A stretch of DNA of 64,000 nucleotides, from positions 992,001-1,056,000 of the forward strand of contig NZ_BSDC01000001.1 in the NCBI RefSeq assembly GCF_030268045.1. The letters run 5' to 3'. This DNA is from Geothrix edaphica. GTDB lineage: Bacteria; Acidobacteriota; Holophagae; Holophagales; Holophagaceae. The position numbers and the translations under genes are program-made. The notes beneath the pieces are model-generated. The model was not told the origin of the DNA, did not search any database, and worked only from the letters and a program-made list of their open reading frames with translations. Shown here one piece after another: positions 57,039-64,000 of the stretch (position 1 is the stretch's first letter; every line of letters begins with the position of its first letter).

Positions 57039-58319
57039 TCAGCCGCTGATGGCCCGGGTCTTCAGGAACAGCTCCGCCCATTCCCGGGCGGGGTCGCTGC
57101 GGCGGGTGATGCCGCCGCCGGTCCAGTAGGTGAGGGCCTCTCCCGCGATCTGGGCGGTCCGGATGGGCAGGGTCAGGTCCAGGTCGCCGCTGGGGGCGAT
57201 CCAGCCCAGGGCGCCGCAGTAGAAGCCCCGGGACGCGGCCTCGGTCCCGGCCAGGTGCGTGCAGACCGCGTGTTTGGGGGCGCCGGTGACGCTCCCGCCC
57301 GGGAGGACGGCCCGGAGGAGGTCGGCCAGGCCGAGACCCGGGCGGGTCCGGGCCTCCACGGTGCTCACCAGGTGCTGCACGGTGGGGTAGGGTTCCACGG
57401 CCATGGGTCGGCTCACGACGACGGTTCCGGTGCGGGCCACGCGACCCAGGTCGTTGCGCACCAGGTCCACGATCATGGTGTGCTCGGCCCGCTCCTTGGG
57501 ATCGGCGGCCAGGGTTTCCGCCGCCCGGCGGTCGAGCTCCGGGTCTCCCGTGAGGGGAACGCTGCCCTTGATGGGCTGGGACCAGATCCGGTCCCCGCGG
57601 CGGGACAGGAGCCGTTCCATGCTCAGGCAGAGGAGGCACAGGTCGCCGAGGTCCAGGAGCGCGCCGAAGGGGGGGCGGGCCCGCCGGAAGGCCGCCAGGG
57701 CCAGCGCCACCGGATCGCCCGGAAACAGGGCGTCGAAGGGAACGCACAAGTTGGCGACATAGAACCCGCCTTCAAGGATGCGCTCGCGGATGGCCTCGAC
57801 GGCCGCCCGGTGGTGGGCCTCGGTCCAGCGGGGGTGGAGCGCCGGGGGGGGCGGAACCCGGGAGACCTCGGGCCGGAGGAGGCCCTGCCAGAGGCCTGGT
57901 TCCGGCGGGGCGCCCCAGGACCACAGCTCGGCTTCGCCATCCCAGACGTGAAGGGCCTGCCGGAGGCCCCGCCAGTGCTGTCCCAGGGTCCCGGGGGTCA
58001 ACGCCTGGCGGGGCAGGGCGGCCTCGTCGCAGGCCAGTTCGAAGGAGACGGCACCGATCCAGGGGCCCGGATGCTCCGGCAGGACGGACTCCAGGGCCTC
58101 CCAGGGCGATCCGGAGCGGGCCTGGCCGTCCAGGCGGGAGGTCCAGGCATCGCCTGACCATCGGGAGGCCAGGATGGGGCCGTCCGGCAGGCCCAGGAGC
58201 CCGTCGCCCGTGCCGCCCGTATGGAGCCAGACTGCACCCCGCCTGAGAAGGGCCTGGGCACAGTCAGGCCAGGGGCCGGGCAGGGGGAAGGGCTGGCGGT
58301 GCCGGGGGGTCAGATCCAT
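57039..58319 (-). CDS. pabB: Aminodeoxychorismate synthase component I
   Basis: Chorismate-utilising enzyme making aminodeoxychorismate for folate. The 426-residue protein has the PIKGS signature (the Lys marks PabB-type rather than anthranilate synthase), followed by ERAEHTMIVDLVRNDLGRV, VQHLVSTVEA, and a GGSVTGAPK active site and YWTGGGIT near the end. A glutamine amidotransferase domain is absent. The ATG at 58319 has a GGGAAG site; the upstream frame is unsupported. pepA is divergent. Confidence 0.92.
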   Translation of the reverse strand: MDLTPRHRQPFPLPGPWPDCAQALLRRGAVWLHTGGTGDGLLGLPDGPILASRWSGDAWTSRLDGQARSGSPWEALESVLPEHPGPWIGAVSFELACDEAALPRQALTPGTLGQHWRGLRQALHVWDGEAELWSWGAPPEPGLWQGLLRPEVSRVPPPPALHPRWTEAHHRAAVEAIRERILEGGFYVANLCVPFDALFPGDPVALALAAFRRARPPFGALLDLGDLCLLCLSMERLLSRRGDRIWSQPIKGSVPLTGDPELDRRAAETLAADPKERAEHTMIVDLVRNDLGRVARTGTVVVSRPMAVEPYPTVQHLVSTVEARTRPGLGLADLLRAVLPGGSVTGAPKHAVCTHLAGTEAASRGFYCGALGWIAPSGDLDLTLPIRTAQIAGEALTYWTGGGITRRSDPAREWAELFLKTRAISG

Positions 58320-58475
58320 GGGGGTATCTTCCCATTGGATTCCGGAAATAACTCTATCGTCTAGTGTTGAAAAAGTTGCCGCTAGTAAATTGATGGCCCA
58401 TGACAAATAACGACGAAAAACAGGCTTTTCTTTTTTTCCCGCAGGACCTAGGCTCTTGGGCCAGGAGGAACCTCC

Positions 58476-59948
58476 ATGCCTTCAGTGGATATCAGTTCTC
58501 AGACCGGGAAGGACTTCGCCGGGGATGCCTTGATCGTCCCCGTATTCTCCGGGCGCGAGCGCCATCGTCTGCCGCTCGCCATCAGCAAGGTCGCGCGCCA
58601 GGTGATGGATGAAGAGGATTTCAAGGCGGACTATCTCGAAGTTGTGCCGCTGCATCACCCCAATGGTGTCAAGGAGAGCCGCTGGATGGTGCTCGTCGGC
58701 CTCGGCGACGAAGAGAAGGTGACGCTCAACAAGATCCGCAAGGCGGTGGGAACCGCGGGCCGCTTCTGTCTCAAGAAGAAGTGGAAGAAGATCGGCGTGC
58801 TGTCGCCGTCCACGTCCACCCTGGATCACGACGCGGTGCAGGCCGCCGTGGCCGAAGGCGCGCTGCTGGCGAACTACGATCTCGTGGCCTTCAAGGGCGG
58901 CAAGCAGGAGGCGAAGCAGTTCACGTCCATCGAGATCTTCACCAATGGCGACGACACTCGGAAGGCCCGCCGCAAGCTGCCCGTGATCGAGGCTGGTGTC
59001 GCGGCCTGCCATCGCGTCCGTGACCTCGCCAACACCCCCGCCGGCGATCTCTATCCCGAAGTCTTCGCCGAAATGGCCGTGAAACTGGCCAAGCAGCACA
59101 AGCTCCACTGCGAGGTGCTGGATGTGCCGGCCCTGGAGAAGGGTGGCTTCCGTTCGGTGCTCGCCGTGGGTCAGGGCAGCGTGCGCCCCCCGCGGGTGGT
59201 GAAGCTGGAGTACAAGCCCAAGGAGAAGCCCAAGAAGCATGTGGTGCTGGTGGGCAAGGGCGTCTGCTTCGATTCGGGCGGCCTGTCCCTCAAGGATGCC
59301 TCCGGCATGGAGACCATGAAGGACGACATGACCGGCGCGGCGATCGTCCTGGCCACCCTGGCGGCCTGCGCCCAGCTGGAAGTCCCGGTCCAGGTGACGG
59401 GGCTCCTCGGCCTGGTGGAGAACATGCCCTCCGGGTCCAGCTACAAGCCCGGCGATGTCCTCCGCAGCCGCAGCGGCAAGACCATCGAAGTGCTCAACAC
59501 CGATGCCGAGGGCCGGCTGGTGCTGGCGGACCTGCTCCACTACGCCGGGGAGCTGGGCGCGGACCATGTGGTGGACCTGGCCACCCTCACCGGGGCGGCC
59601 CTGGTCGCCATGGGCGATGGCGTCTCGGCGGTCATGGGCACGGACCAGAAGCTGGTGGACCGGCTCTTGGACGCCGGCAGCGCCGCTGGCGAGCATCTCT
59701 GGCAGCTCCCCCTGGTGGAGGAGTACACCGAGCTGCTCAAGAGCCCCCTGGCCGACCTGAAGAACATCACCGGCATCCGCTGGGGCGGCACCATCACCGC
59801 CGGCCTCTTCCTGCGGGAGTTCGTGGGTGGCGCCTCCTGGGCCCATGTGGACCTCGCCGGCAGCTGGTCGGGCAAGGAGCGGGACTACCGCACCCACGGC
59901 GCCAGCGGGGAGGGCCCCCGGTTCCTCCTGGAATGGCTCATGGATTGA
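58476..59948 (+). CDS. pepA: Leucyl aminopeptidase (M17)
   Basis: Cytosolic hexameric aminopeptidase with two metal ions, 490 residues. The metal- and substrate-binding motifs are GKGVCFDSGGLSLK, KDDMTGAAIVL and NTDAEGRLVLADLL. The N-terminal macro-like domain is intact. A strong AGGAGG site precedes the ATG. The 156-bp A+T-rich gap to pabB probably holds divergent promoters. A strong intrinsic terminator follows the stop. Confidence 0.96.
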   Translation: MPSVDISSQTGKDFAGDALIVPVFSGRERHRLPLAISKVARQVMDEEDFKADYLEVVPLHHPNGVKESRWMVLVGLGDEEKVTLNKIRKAVGTAGRFCLKKKWKKIGVLSPSTSTLDHDAVQAAVAEGALLANYDLVAFKGGKQEAKQFTSIEIFTNGDDTRKARRKLPVIEAGVAACHRVRDLANTPAGDLYPEVFAEMAVKLAKQHKLHCEVLDVPALEKGGFRSVLAVGQGSVRPPRVVKLEYKPKEKPKKHVVLVGKGVCFDSGGLSLKDASGMETMKDDMTGAAIVLATLAACAQLEVPVQVTGLLGLVENMPSGSSYKPGDVLRSRSGKTIEVLNTDAEGRLVLADLLHYAGELGADHVVDLATLTGAALVAMGDGVSAVMGTDQKLVDRLLDAGSAAGEHLWQLPLVEEYTELLKSPLADLKNITGIRWGGTITAGLFLREFVGGASWAHVDLAGSWSGKERDYRTHGASGEGPRFLLEWLMD

Positions 59949-59970
59949 TCCCGGGCCGCGAGGCTGGGCC

Positions 59971-59997
59971 AAAGGGGGGCATCGCCCCCCTTTTTTT
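59971..59997 (+). terminator. Intrinsic terminator of pepA
   Basis: A 10-bp perfect stem AAAGGGGGGC/GCCCCCCTTT with a 3-base loop runs directly into seven T residues, 22 bp after the pepA stop. This is the clearest Rho-independent terminator in the window. Confidence 0.93.
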
Positions 59998-60019
59998 CAA
60001 ATGGGTGAAGATATCCCTC

Positions 60020-60049
60020 TTGACCGCGGGGCATGGATGGGGATTTATT
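60020..60049 (+). promoter_or_regulatory. Predicted promoter for the HU/IHF-like gene
   Basis: TTGACC and TTTATT are separated by 18 bp, ending 48 bp before the ATG at 60098. The -35 box is near consensus; the -10 is moderate. It follows the pepA terminator, as expected for a new transcription unit. Confidence 0.45.
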
Positions 60050-60097
60050 GAGGACTGCCTTCACCCCACCTGAGCGCCCAACCCCTTCGGAGTTCCC

Positions 60098-60394
60098 ATG
60101 GAAGCGATGGAGACCCTCACCAAGGCTGACCTCTCCCGGCACCTCATGGAGCGGCTCGAACTGGGGAAGAAGGATGCGGATCTCCTGGTGAACACGTTCC
60201 TGGAGAGCATCATCGAGTCCCTCAAGACCGGCGAAGGCGTGGAGCTTCGCGGGTTCGGAAGCTTCCGCCTCCGGGACCGGCGGGCCCGCCAGGGGCGGAA
60301 CCCCCGCAGCGGGGAGAGCATCCAGGTACCCCCCAAGCGCGTCGTGTACTTCAAGCTGGGCAAGGAACTGCGCAGCAAGCTGATCGACGAGTAG
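60098..60394 (+). CDS. HU/IHF-family DNA-bending protein
   Basis: A 98-residue histone-like protein. The family signature is complete: LTKADLSRHL at the start, the ELRGFGSFRLRDR beta arm, RQGRNPRSGE with the intercalating proline, and a VYFKLGKELRSKL end. IHF and HU cannot be separated with certainty; the extended arm sequence is closer to IHF subunits. The ATG at 60098 has GGAG 5 bp upstream. The CsgG-family gene follows after 29 bp and could share the transcript. Confidence 0.93.
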   Translation: MEAMETLTKADLSRHLMERLELGKKDADLLVNTFLESIIESLKTGEGVELRGFGSFRLRDRRARQGRNPRSGESIQVPPKRVVYFKLGKELRSKLIDE

Positions 60395-60423
60395 CCGTAC
60401 AACCCACCATCCACGGAGTCCCC

Positions 60424-61161
60424 ATGCGTTTCCGCAAGCTGCTCCTGGCCCTGTTGGCCGTCCTCGCTGTCGCGACACCGGCCCTCGCCCAGAAGAAGAT
60501 GTCCAAAGAGGAGAAGGCGAAGCTCCCGCGCATCGCCATCCTCGAGTTCAAGGCCGCGCCGGATGCCTGGCACGGCTGGCGATTCGGCGGCTGGGGCAAC
60601 CAGATGGGCACCATCTCCAACCAGCTCCGCGACCTCTTCACCACCGAGATCATGGAGAAGGGCCGGAACAAGATCCGGGTCATCGAGCGCGAGCGGCTGT
60701 CCGAGATCCGCGAGGAGCTGAACTTCCAGCAGAGCGGCGAGGTGGATACCGCGACCGTCCAGAAGATCGGCAAGCTGCTGGGCGTGAAGTACGTGATGAC
60801 CGGCAAGATCACCCGTTTCGCCTACAAGGAGGGCGGGTTCGGCACCGGCTGGGGCGTGGGCGCCCTGGTGAGCAAGGTCACGGGCGACGGCATGGCCGGC
60901 GCCGTGGCCGGCAGCGTGAACGTCAAGAAGGCCTCCTTCACGGGCCGCCTGGACATCCGCCTCATCGAGGTGGAGACCGGCGAGATCCTGGGCGCCTGGA
61001 AGGACGAGGACAAGATCTCCGACACGAGCGTGAAGGTGGCGGGGACCGGCGCGGAAGTCCAGTACGACGAGGAGCTGGTGAACAAGGTGTTCGAGCCCAT
61101 CGTCGCCCGGATCACGCCCAAGCTGCTGCGGGCCACCGTCGCGGCCCACGAAGAGGACTGA
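60424..61161 (+). CDS. CsgG-family exported protein
   Basis: A 245-residue secreted protein with a signal peptide (LLLALLAVLAVATPALA). The mature part resembles the CsgG/HfaB fold: PRIAILEFKA, a conserved VIERERLSEIREELNFQQSG and LGVKYVMTGKITRF, then LIEVETGEILGAW. Unlike curli CsgG it lacks a lipobox Cys and has no curli subunit genes nearby, so a general envelope or assembly role is likelier than amyloid export. GGAG precedes the ATG. It is convergent with the hydrolase gene (6-bp gap). Confidence 0.85.
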   Translation: MRFRKLLLALLAVLAVATPALAQKKMSKEEKAKLPRIAILEFKAAPDAWHGWRFGGWGNQMGTISNQLRDLFTTEIMEKGRNKIRVIERERLSEIREELNFQQSGEVDTATVQKIGKLLGVKYVMTGKITRFAYKEGGFGTGWGVGALVSKVTGDGMAGAVAGSVNVKKASFTGRLDIRLIEVETGEILGAWKDEDKISDTSVKVAGTGAEVQYDEELVNKVFEPIVARITPKLLRATVAAHEED

Positions 61162-61167
61162 GCGCTC

Positions 61168-62157
61168 TCAGCGTGCTGCGGGGGGCCCTCCGGGGCCCCT
61201 CGTCGCGTGCGGGAACCAGGTTTCCACGGACTGCTGGATGGCCCCGGTGTAGGCCGATCCCAGCACTTCCGCACAGTGCAGGTGCCAGGTGGGCACCTCG
61301 ACCACGCGGATCGCGGTGAACCGGGCCGCCAGCGCCCGCTGGACCTCCGGCGGCGCGAGCCGGTCCTGGGTGGCCAGGAAGCACAGGCTGGGCGTGGCGA
61401 ACCGGAGGCCCGCCGTCCGGCCCAGGAGATCTGTCTCCGAAGGGTCGTAGCCGCCCAGGCGGCCGGCGGTCCGGCTGGCCAGGGCCCCGATGGACGGGGC
61501 GAGGATGTGCCACCAGCGGTCCGCCGGGCCCCGCACCAGGCGCTCGGCGAAGCTCCGGCTGCTGGCGGGGGCGCCCTCCCAGATGAGCCCCGCGAGAGGG
61601 CCCCGGCCTTCCCGTTCGAGATCCGCCAGGGCCAGCAGGCCCACGGAAGCGCCGAGGCTCCGGCCGAGCAGGAGGATCTTCCGGCGGGGGATGCCGGTGG
61701 CTTCCAGGTGGTGGACGATGCGGACGACATCCCGGGATTCGGCCACGCCGAAGGTCACGGCCGGCGCTGGCCCACCGGCCCGGAGGGCATCGTCCCGCCG
61801 CCGATAGGTGAAGATCGCGGCATCGAGGCCCGGAAACCACTTCAGGGCCGGACTGGTGCCCCAGCGATCGTCTCCGAAGCCGTGGAGCAGCAGCACCACC
61901 CCAGGCGCGGGCTCGCGCCGCCGGAGGCGCCAGAGCTGGAGGCCGGCCACCTCTTCCGAGGACCAGACGCCCCCGGGATCCCCGTGCCCGCCCGCCGCCA
62001 GGTCGCGGTAGGTGGCTTCTACCCGTGCCAGGGGCTGGGGGCGGTAGAAGGGCGGATCCACCAGCTCCCGGGCGACGGCCCGGGTCTTCCATGCCACGAA
62101 TCCCCCCACCGCGAGCAGGGGCAGGGCGGGCAGGAGCACCCAGCGGCGCGCCCTCAC
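61168..62157 (-). CDS. Membrane-anchored alpha/beta hydrolase
   Basis: A 329-residue hydrolase with an N-terminal membrane anchor (about 6-24). The fold's motifs are LLLHGFGDDR, nucleophile LLLGRSLGASVG, the acid in FLATQDRLAPP and base His in TWHLHC. It resembles the BAAT/peptidase S9-like esterase group; the substrate is unknown. The GTG start overlaps the ferredoxin stop as GTGA. It is the last gene of a leftward four-gene set beginning at 63390. Confidence 0.82.
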   Translation of the reverse strand: MRARRWVLLPALPLLAVGGFVAWKTRAVARELVDPPFYRPQPLARVEATYRDLAAGGHGDPGGVWSSEEVAGLQLWRLRRREPAPGVVLLLHGFGDDRWGTSPALKWFPGLDAAIFTYRRRDDALRAGGPAPAVTFGVAESRDVVRIVHHLEATGIPRRKILLLGRSLGASVGLLALADLEREGRGPLAGLIWEGAPASSRSFAERLVRGPADRWWHILAPSIGALASRTAGRLGGYDPSETDLLGRTAGLRFATPSLCFLATQDRLAPPEVQRALAARFTAIRVVEVPTWHLHCAEVLGSAYTGAIQQSVETWFPHATRGPGGPPAAR

Positions 62158-62447
62158 CAATAGCCCGTGGTGATCAGGATGGCCGCGGAGGAGTCCACGG
62201 CCCGGCACTGGCAGCTGAGCCGCTGATCCGGTCCGGCCGCATTGCGCTCCAGCGTCCGGGACTCGTGGGGACGGGGCGGAGTCAGGTGCGCGGCCCCCTC
62301 CAGGACCGTGACCAGGCAGCGGGCGCAGGCCCCCTGACCGGAGCAGGCGGAGGCCACGGGCAGGCCTCCGGCCAGGCAGCGCTCCATCAGGGACCCCCGC
62401 CCGCCAAGGACGAGGTCCGCCCGGCGAGTGCGGGCCACCAGCGCCAT
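62154..62447 (-). CDS. Plant-type 2Fe-2S ferredoxin
   Basis: A 97-residue electron carrier. The cluster ligands are in ACSGQGACARCLV and, near the end, LSCQC. The C-x5-C-x2-C spacing is typical of the 2Fe-2S fold. It begins 2 bp after the lipoprotein stop and is coupled to the hydrolase gene. No reductase or oxygenase partner is nearby, so the redox partner is unknown. Confidence 0.88.
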   Translation of the reverse strand: MALVARTRRADLVLGGRGSLMERCLAGGLPVASACSGQGACARCLVTVLEGAAHLTPPRPHESRTLERNAAGPDQRLSCQCRAVDSSAAILITTGYW

Positions 62448-62449
62448 CG

Positions 62450-62875
62450 CTACTTGGCGAGCGCCGCGGTCACGCCGGGCAGGCCCTCGGCGGTGGGCAG
62501 GGGATCGGGCTTGCCGTAGAGCACGGCATCGAGCTTCTGGACCAGCGTGATCTGGTAGAGGCCCTTGTCCGCCCCCATCTCCAGCTCCCCGAGATCAGGG
62601 CTGAAGGTCTCGCGCTGGCTGGTGAGGAAGAACCGGTGCTTGCCCGCGGCGAGGCCCTTCACCACGAGGCTGGTCGCGCCCTTCGGCAGCTGCTGGACGG
62701 GGATGCGGGCGCCATCGAGGCTCAATTCGACCGGACCCACCACCTTGCGGGTGAAGCGGAACACGACCGTGCCGGCTGGAACGGGGGTTTTGGGAGTCAG
62801 GGGGACCTTGCGGCAGCCCAGGAAGGAGATGGAACCCAGCAGCACCAGGGCGGGAACAAGGGGGTGGAGCTTCAT
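62450..62875 (-). CDS. Hypothetical lipoprotein
   Basis: A 141-residue protein with a lipoprotein signal and a good lipobox (SFLGC, Cys21). The mature part looks like a PEGA-type or Ig-like beta fold (VELSLDGARIPV, SLVVKGLAAGKHRFFL). No function is known. Its ATG overlaps the upstream secreted-protein stop as ATGA, and the ferredoxin gene follows. Confidence 0.75.
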   Translation of the reverse strand: MKLHPLVPALVLLGSISFLGCRKVPLTPKTPVPAGTVVFRFTRKVVGPVELSLDGARIPVQQLPKGATSLVVKGLAAGKHRFFLTSQRETFSPDLGELEMGADKGLYQITLVQKLDAVLYGKPDPLPTAEGLPGVTAALAK

Positions 62876-63390
62876 GAAACCTCCGCAAGCTTTGATGATA
62901 TGCGATCAGCGGTCCCGAGGTCTCGGGGCAGCTCGGCCCAGAGGGATCCATGCCAGGTCGCTGTCCTGGGCTTCCGGCCGATGACGCCGGTCAGCGGGCC
63001 TGAGCAGGTCAGCTCCAGCCGTCCCCCGCTGTGGTCCTCCAGCCGCGTGAACCGCACCCGGGTCTTCCCCGTGGCGGCCCAGGAGTCCGGGTAGCCGCCG
63101 GGCCTCTGCCGCACCAGGCGCAGCGTGTAGAGGGTGCCATCCTTGAGAACGACCAGCTCCAGGTCGAAGGCGAGGGCCGGGTCCCGGGGTACCAGGCGAC
63201 CGGTCAGGCGGACCAGGGGCGGCAGGCCCGAACGGGCCGGGATGGAGGCCACGGAGGCGAGCTCCAGGCGCCAGGGGGCCCCGTCGAGGGTGAGGTCTCC
63301 GCCGCCGCGGACCACGACCTCGAGCCCGGGGGCCTGGGCTTGGAGGCTGAAGGCCAGGAAGAGGCAGGGCAGGGCGCGCAGGAAGTTCAT
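62872..63390 (-). CDS. Hypothetical secreted protein
   Basis: A 172-residue protein with a signal peptide (LRALPCLFLAFSLQA). The mature part appears all-beta; no family is recognised. It starts a leftward overlapping set (secreted protein, lipoprotein, ferredoxin, membrane-anchored hydrolase). A divergent cyclophilin gene lies 56 bp upstream, so the promoters are probably shared. Confidence 0.72.
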   Translation of the reverse strand: MNFLRALPCLFLAFSLQAQAPGLEVVVRGGGDLTLDGAPWRLELASVASIPARSGLPPLVRLTGRLVPRDPALAFDLELVVLKDGTLYTLRLVRQRPGGYPDSWAATGKTRVRFTRLEDHSGGRLELTCSGPLTGVIGRKPRTATWHGSLWAELPRDLGTADRISSKLAEVS

Positions 63391-63446
63391 GCTGACTCCG
63401 GGGGGTCCGCCTTCTATTCTGGTGGTTTGACGCAGAGAGGTGAACC

Positions 63447-63914
63447 ATGACGCGCGTGCTCTTCCAGACCGACAAGGGCGACATCAACCTGGAGCTCTTC
63501 CCGAAGGAGGCGCCCGGCACCGTGGCGAACTTCGTGAAGCTCATCGAAGCCGGCTTCTACGACGGCCTGGCCTTCCATCGCGTCATCCCCGATTTCGTCA
63601 TCCAGGGCGGGTGCCCCAACACCAAGCCCGGCGCCTCGGGCATGCCCGGGACGGGCGGTCCCGGCTGGAAGATCAAGTGCGAGACCGCCGGCAACCCCCA
63701 CCAGCACAAGCTGGGCGCCCTCTCCATGGCCCACGCCGGCAAGGACACGGGCGGCAGCCAGTTCTTCGTGGTGAACGGCGATCGCCGCAACGTCCAGCAC
63801 CTCGATGGCGTACACACGGTCTTCGGCCAGTGCGTGTCCGATGCGGACATCAAGGTGGTCCAGGCCATCAAGGCCAACGACCGCATCCTCAAGGCCACGG
63901 TCACTGAGGCCTGA
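63447..63914 (+). CDS. Cytoplasmic cyclophilin-type peptidyl-prolyl isomerase
   Basis: A PpiB-like protein of 155 residues without a signal peptide. The core motifs are [34 protein letters not shown] and HTVFGQCV, with catalytic Arg in FHRV. A GAGG precedes the ATG. A strong hairpin follows the stop. Confidence 0.95.
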   Translation: MTRVLFQTDKGDINLELFPKEAPGTVANFVKLIEAGFYDGLAFHRVIPDFVIQGGCPNTKPGASGMPGTGGPGWKIKCETAGNPHQHKLGALSMAHAGKDTGGSQFFVVNGDRRNVQHLDGVHTVFGQCVSDADIKVVQAIKANDRILKATVTEA

Positions 63915-63931
63915 TTTTGGCTTTCCACAGG

Positions 63932-63966
63932 CGCAGAATCGGGCGGCAAAGCCGCCCGATTCTGCG
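63932..63966. terminator. Perfect hairpin downstream of the cyclophilin
   Basis: A 16-bp perfect stem (CGCAGAATCGGGCGGC with its complement) around AAA begins 17 bp after the stop. No T-tract follows on either strand, so it may act with Rho or as an mRNA 3' stabiliser. Confidence 0.6.
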
Positions 63967-63987
63967 TAGAGAAGGGCGGGTGGGGAC

Positions 63988-64000
63988 ATGAAAGACCGCT
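63988..64000 (+). CDS. Possible gene start at window edge
   Basis: An ATG after GGGTGGGGAC opens a frame (MKDR) cut off by the window. It follows the cyclophilin hairpin, as expected for a new gene, but four codons cannot identify it. Confidence 0.25.

Noticed and set aside
60424-61161. Curli secretion locus
   Set aside because: Only the CsgG-like fold is present; there is no lipobox, CsgA/B-like repeat protein or CsgE/F neighbour.

Overview
The window is 64 kb of high-GC chromosome from a Gram-negative, LPS-bearing bacterium. Several things point to the Acidobacteriota, most likely Holophagaceae (Geothrix/Holophaga-like), though this is inferred from gene content and not from a marker gene search: lpxC and an LPS-kinase homologue, bacillithiol genes bshB1 and bshC, tandem secreted prolyl oligopeptidases, and dense operons with 4-bp ATGA/GTGA overlaps. 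Almost all long open frames opposite the real genes are GC-driven shadows.

Layout. 1-5.6 kb: hisD (cut at the left edge), a hybrid GAF-histidine kinase-receiver protein, lpxC, ispD and an RlpA-like lipoprotein. 5.8-10.5 kb: a leftward run of phoH-PIN ATPase, a one-TM protein, tyrS and an unusual DUF4388-like/TM/SPOR-like protein. 10.6-15.1 kb: two tandem secreted prolyl oligopeptidases, tRNA-Thr(CGU) and a terminator beginning on the tRNA CCA end, followed by about 240 bp of repeat-rich, possibly structured DNA. 15.4-20.6 kb: a leftward accessory block with a type III polyketide synthase translationally coupled to a membrane-domain/UbiG-like methyltransferase fusion, then an alpha/beta hydrolase, WrbA, a cupin and a second methyltransferase. 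A divergent 58-codon gene lies across an AT-rich promoter region. This is the most promising candidate for an undescribed pathway.

21-30 kb: YchJ-like protein, a large BNR/sortilin-type secreted protein, hutU, a ferredoxin-metallo-beta-lactamase fusion, an aldo/keto reductase, and a redox group (flavodoxin, thioredoxin, nitroreductase) divergent from an HxlR regulator with three copies of a GTAGGCAC element between them. 30-36.9 kb: a molybdenum hydroxylase island made of a MocA-like nucleotidyltransferase, XdhC and two paralogous 2Fe-2S plus molybdopterin subunit pairs.

37-49 kb: periplasmic cyclophilin, LPS-kinase-like protein and a DUF2344 protein, then a long leftward operon bshC-bshB1-tilS-ftsH-folP-glmM-ftsW joining low-molecular-weight thiol synthesis, tRNA modification, membrane proteolysis, folate and cell-wall synthesis. 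48-57 kb, rightward: MgtC/DUF4010 membrane protein, aldehyde dehydrogenase, a 116-residue unknown, pta, purN, nnrDE, tsaE, rmuC and an HNH nuclease. 57-64 kb: pabB (leftward), pepA with a strong terminator, an HU/IHF protein, a CsgG-family protein, a leftward four-gene set (secreted protein, lipoprotein, ferredoxin, membrane-anchored hydrolase) and a cytoplasmic cyclophilin.

No CRISPR array, rRNA, transposase or prophage was seen. All domain assignments are from motif recognition by eye; none was checked against a database.
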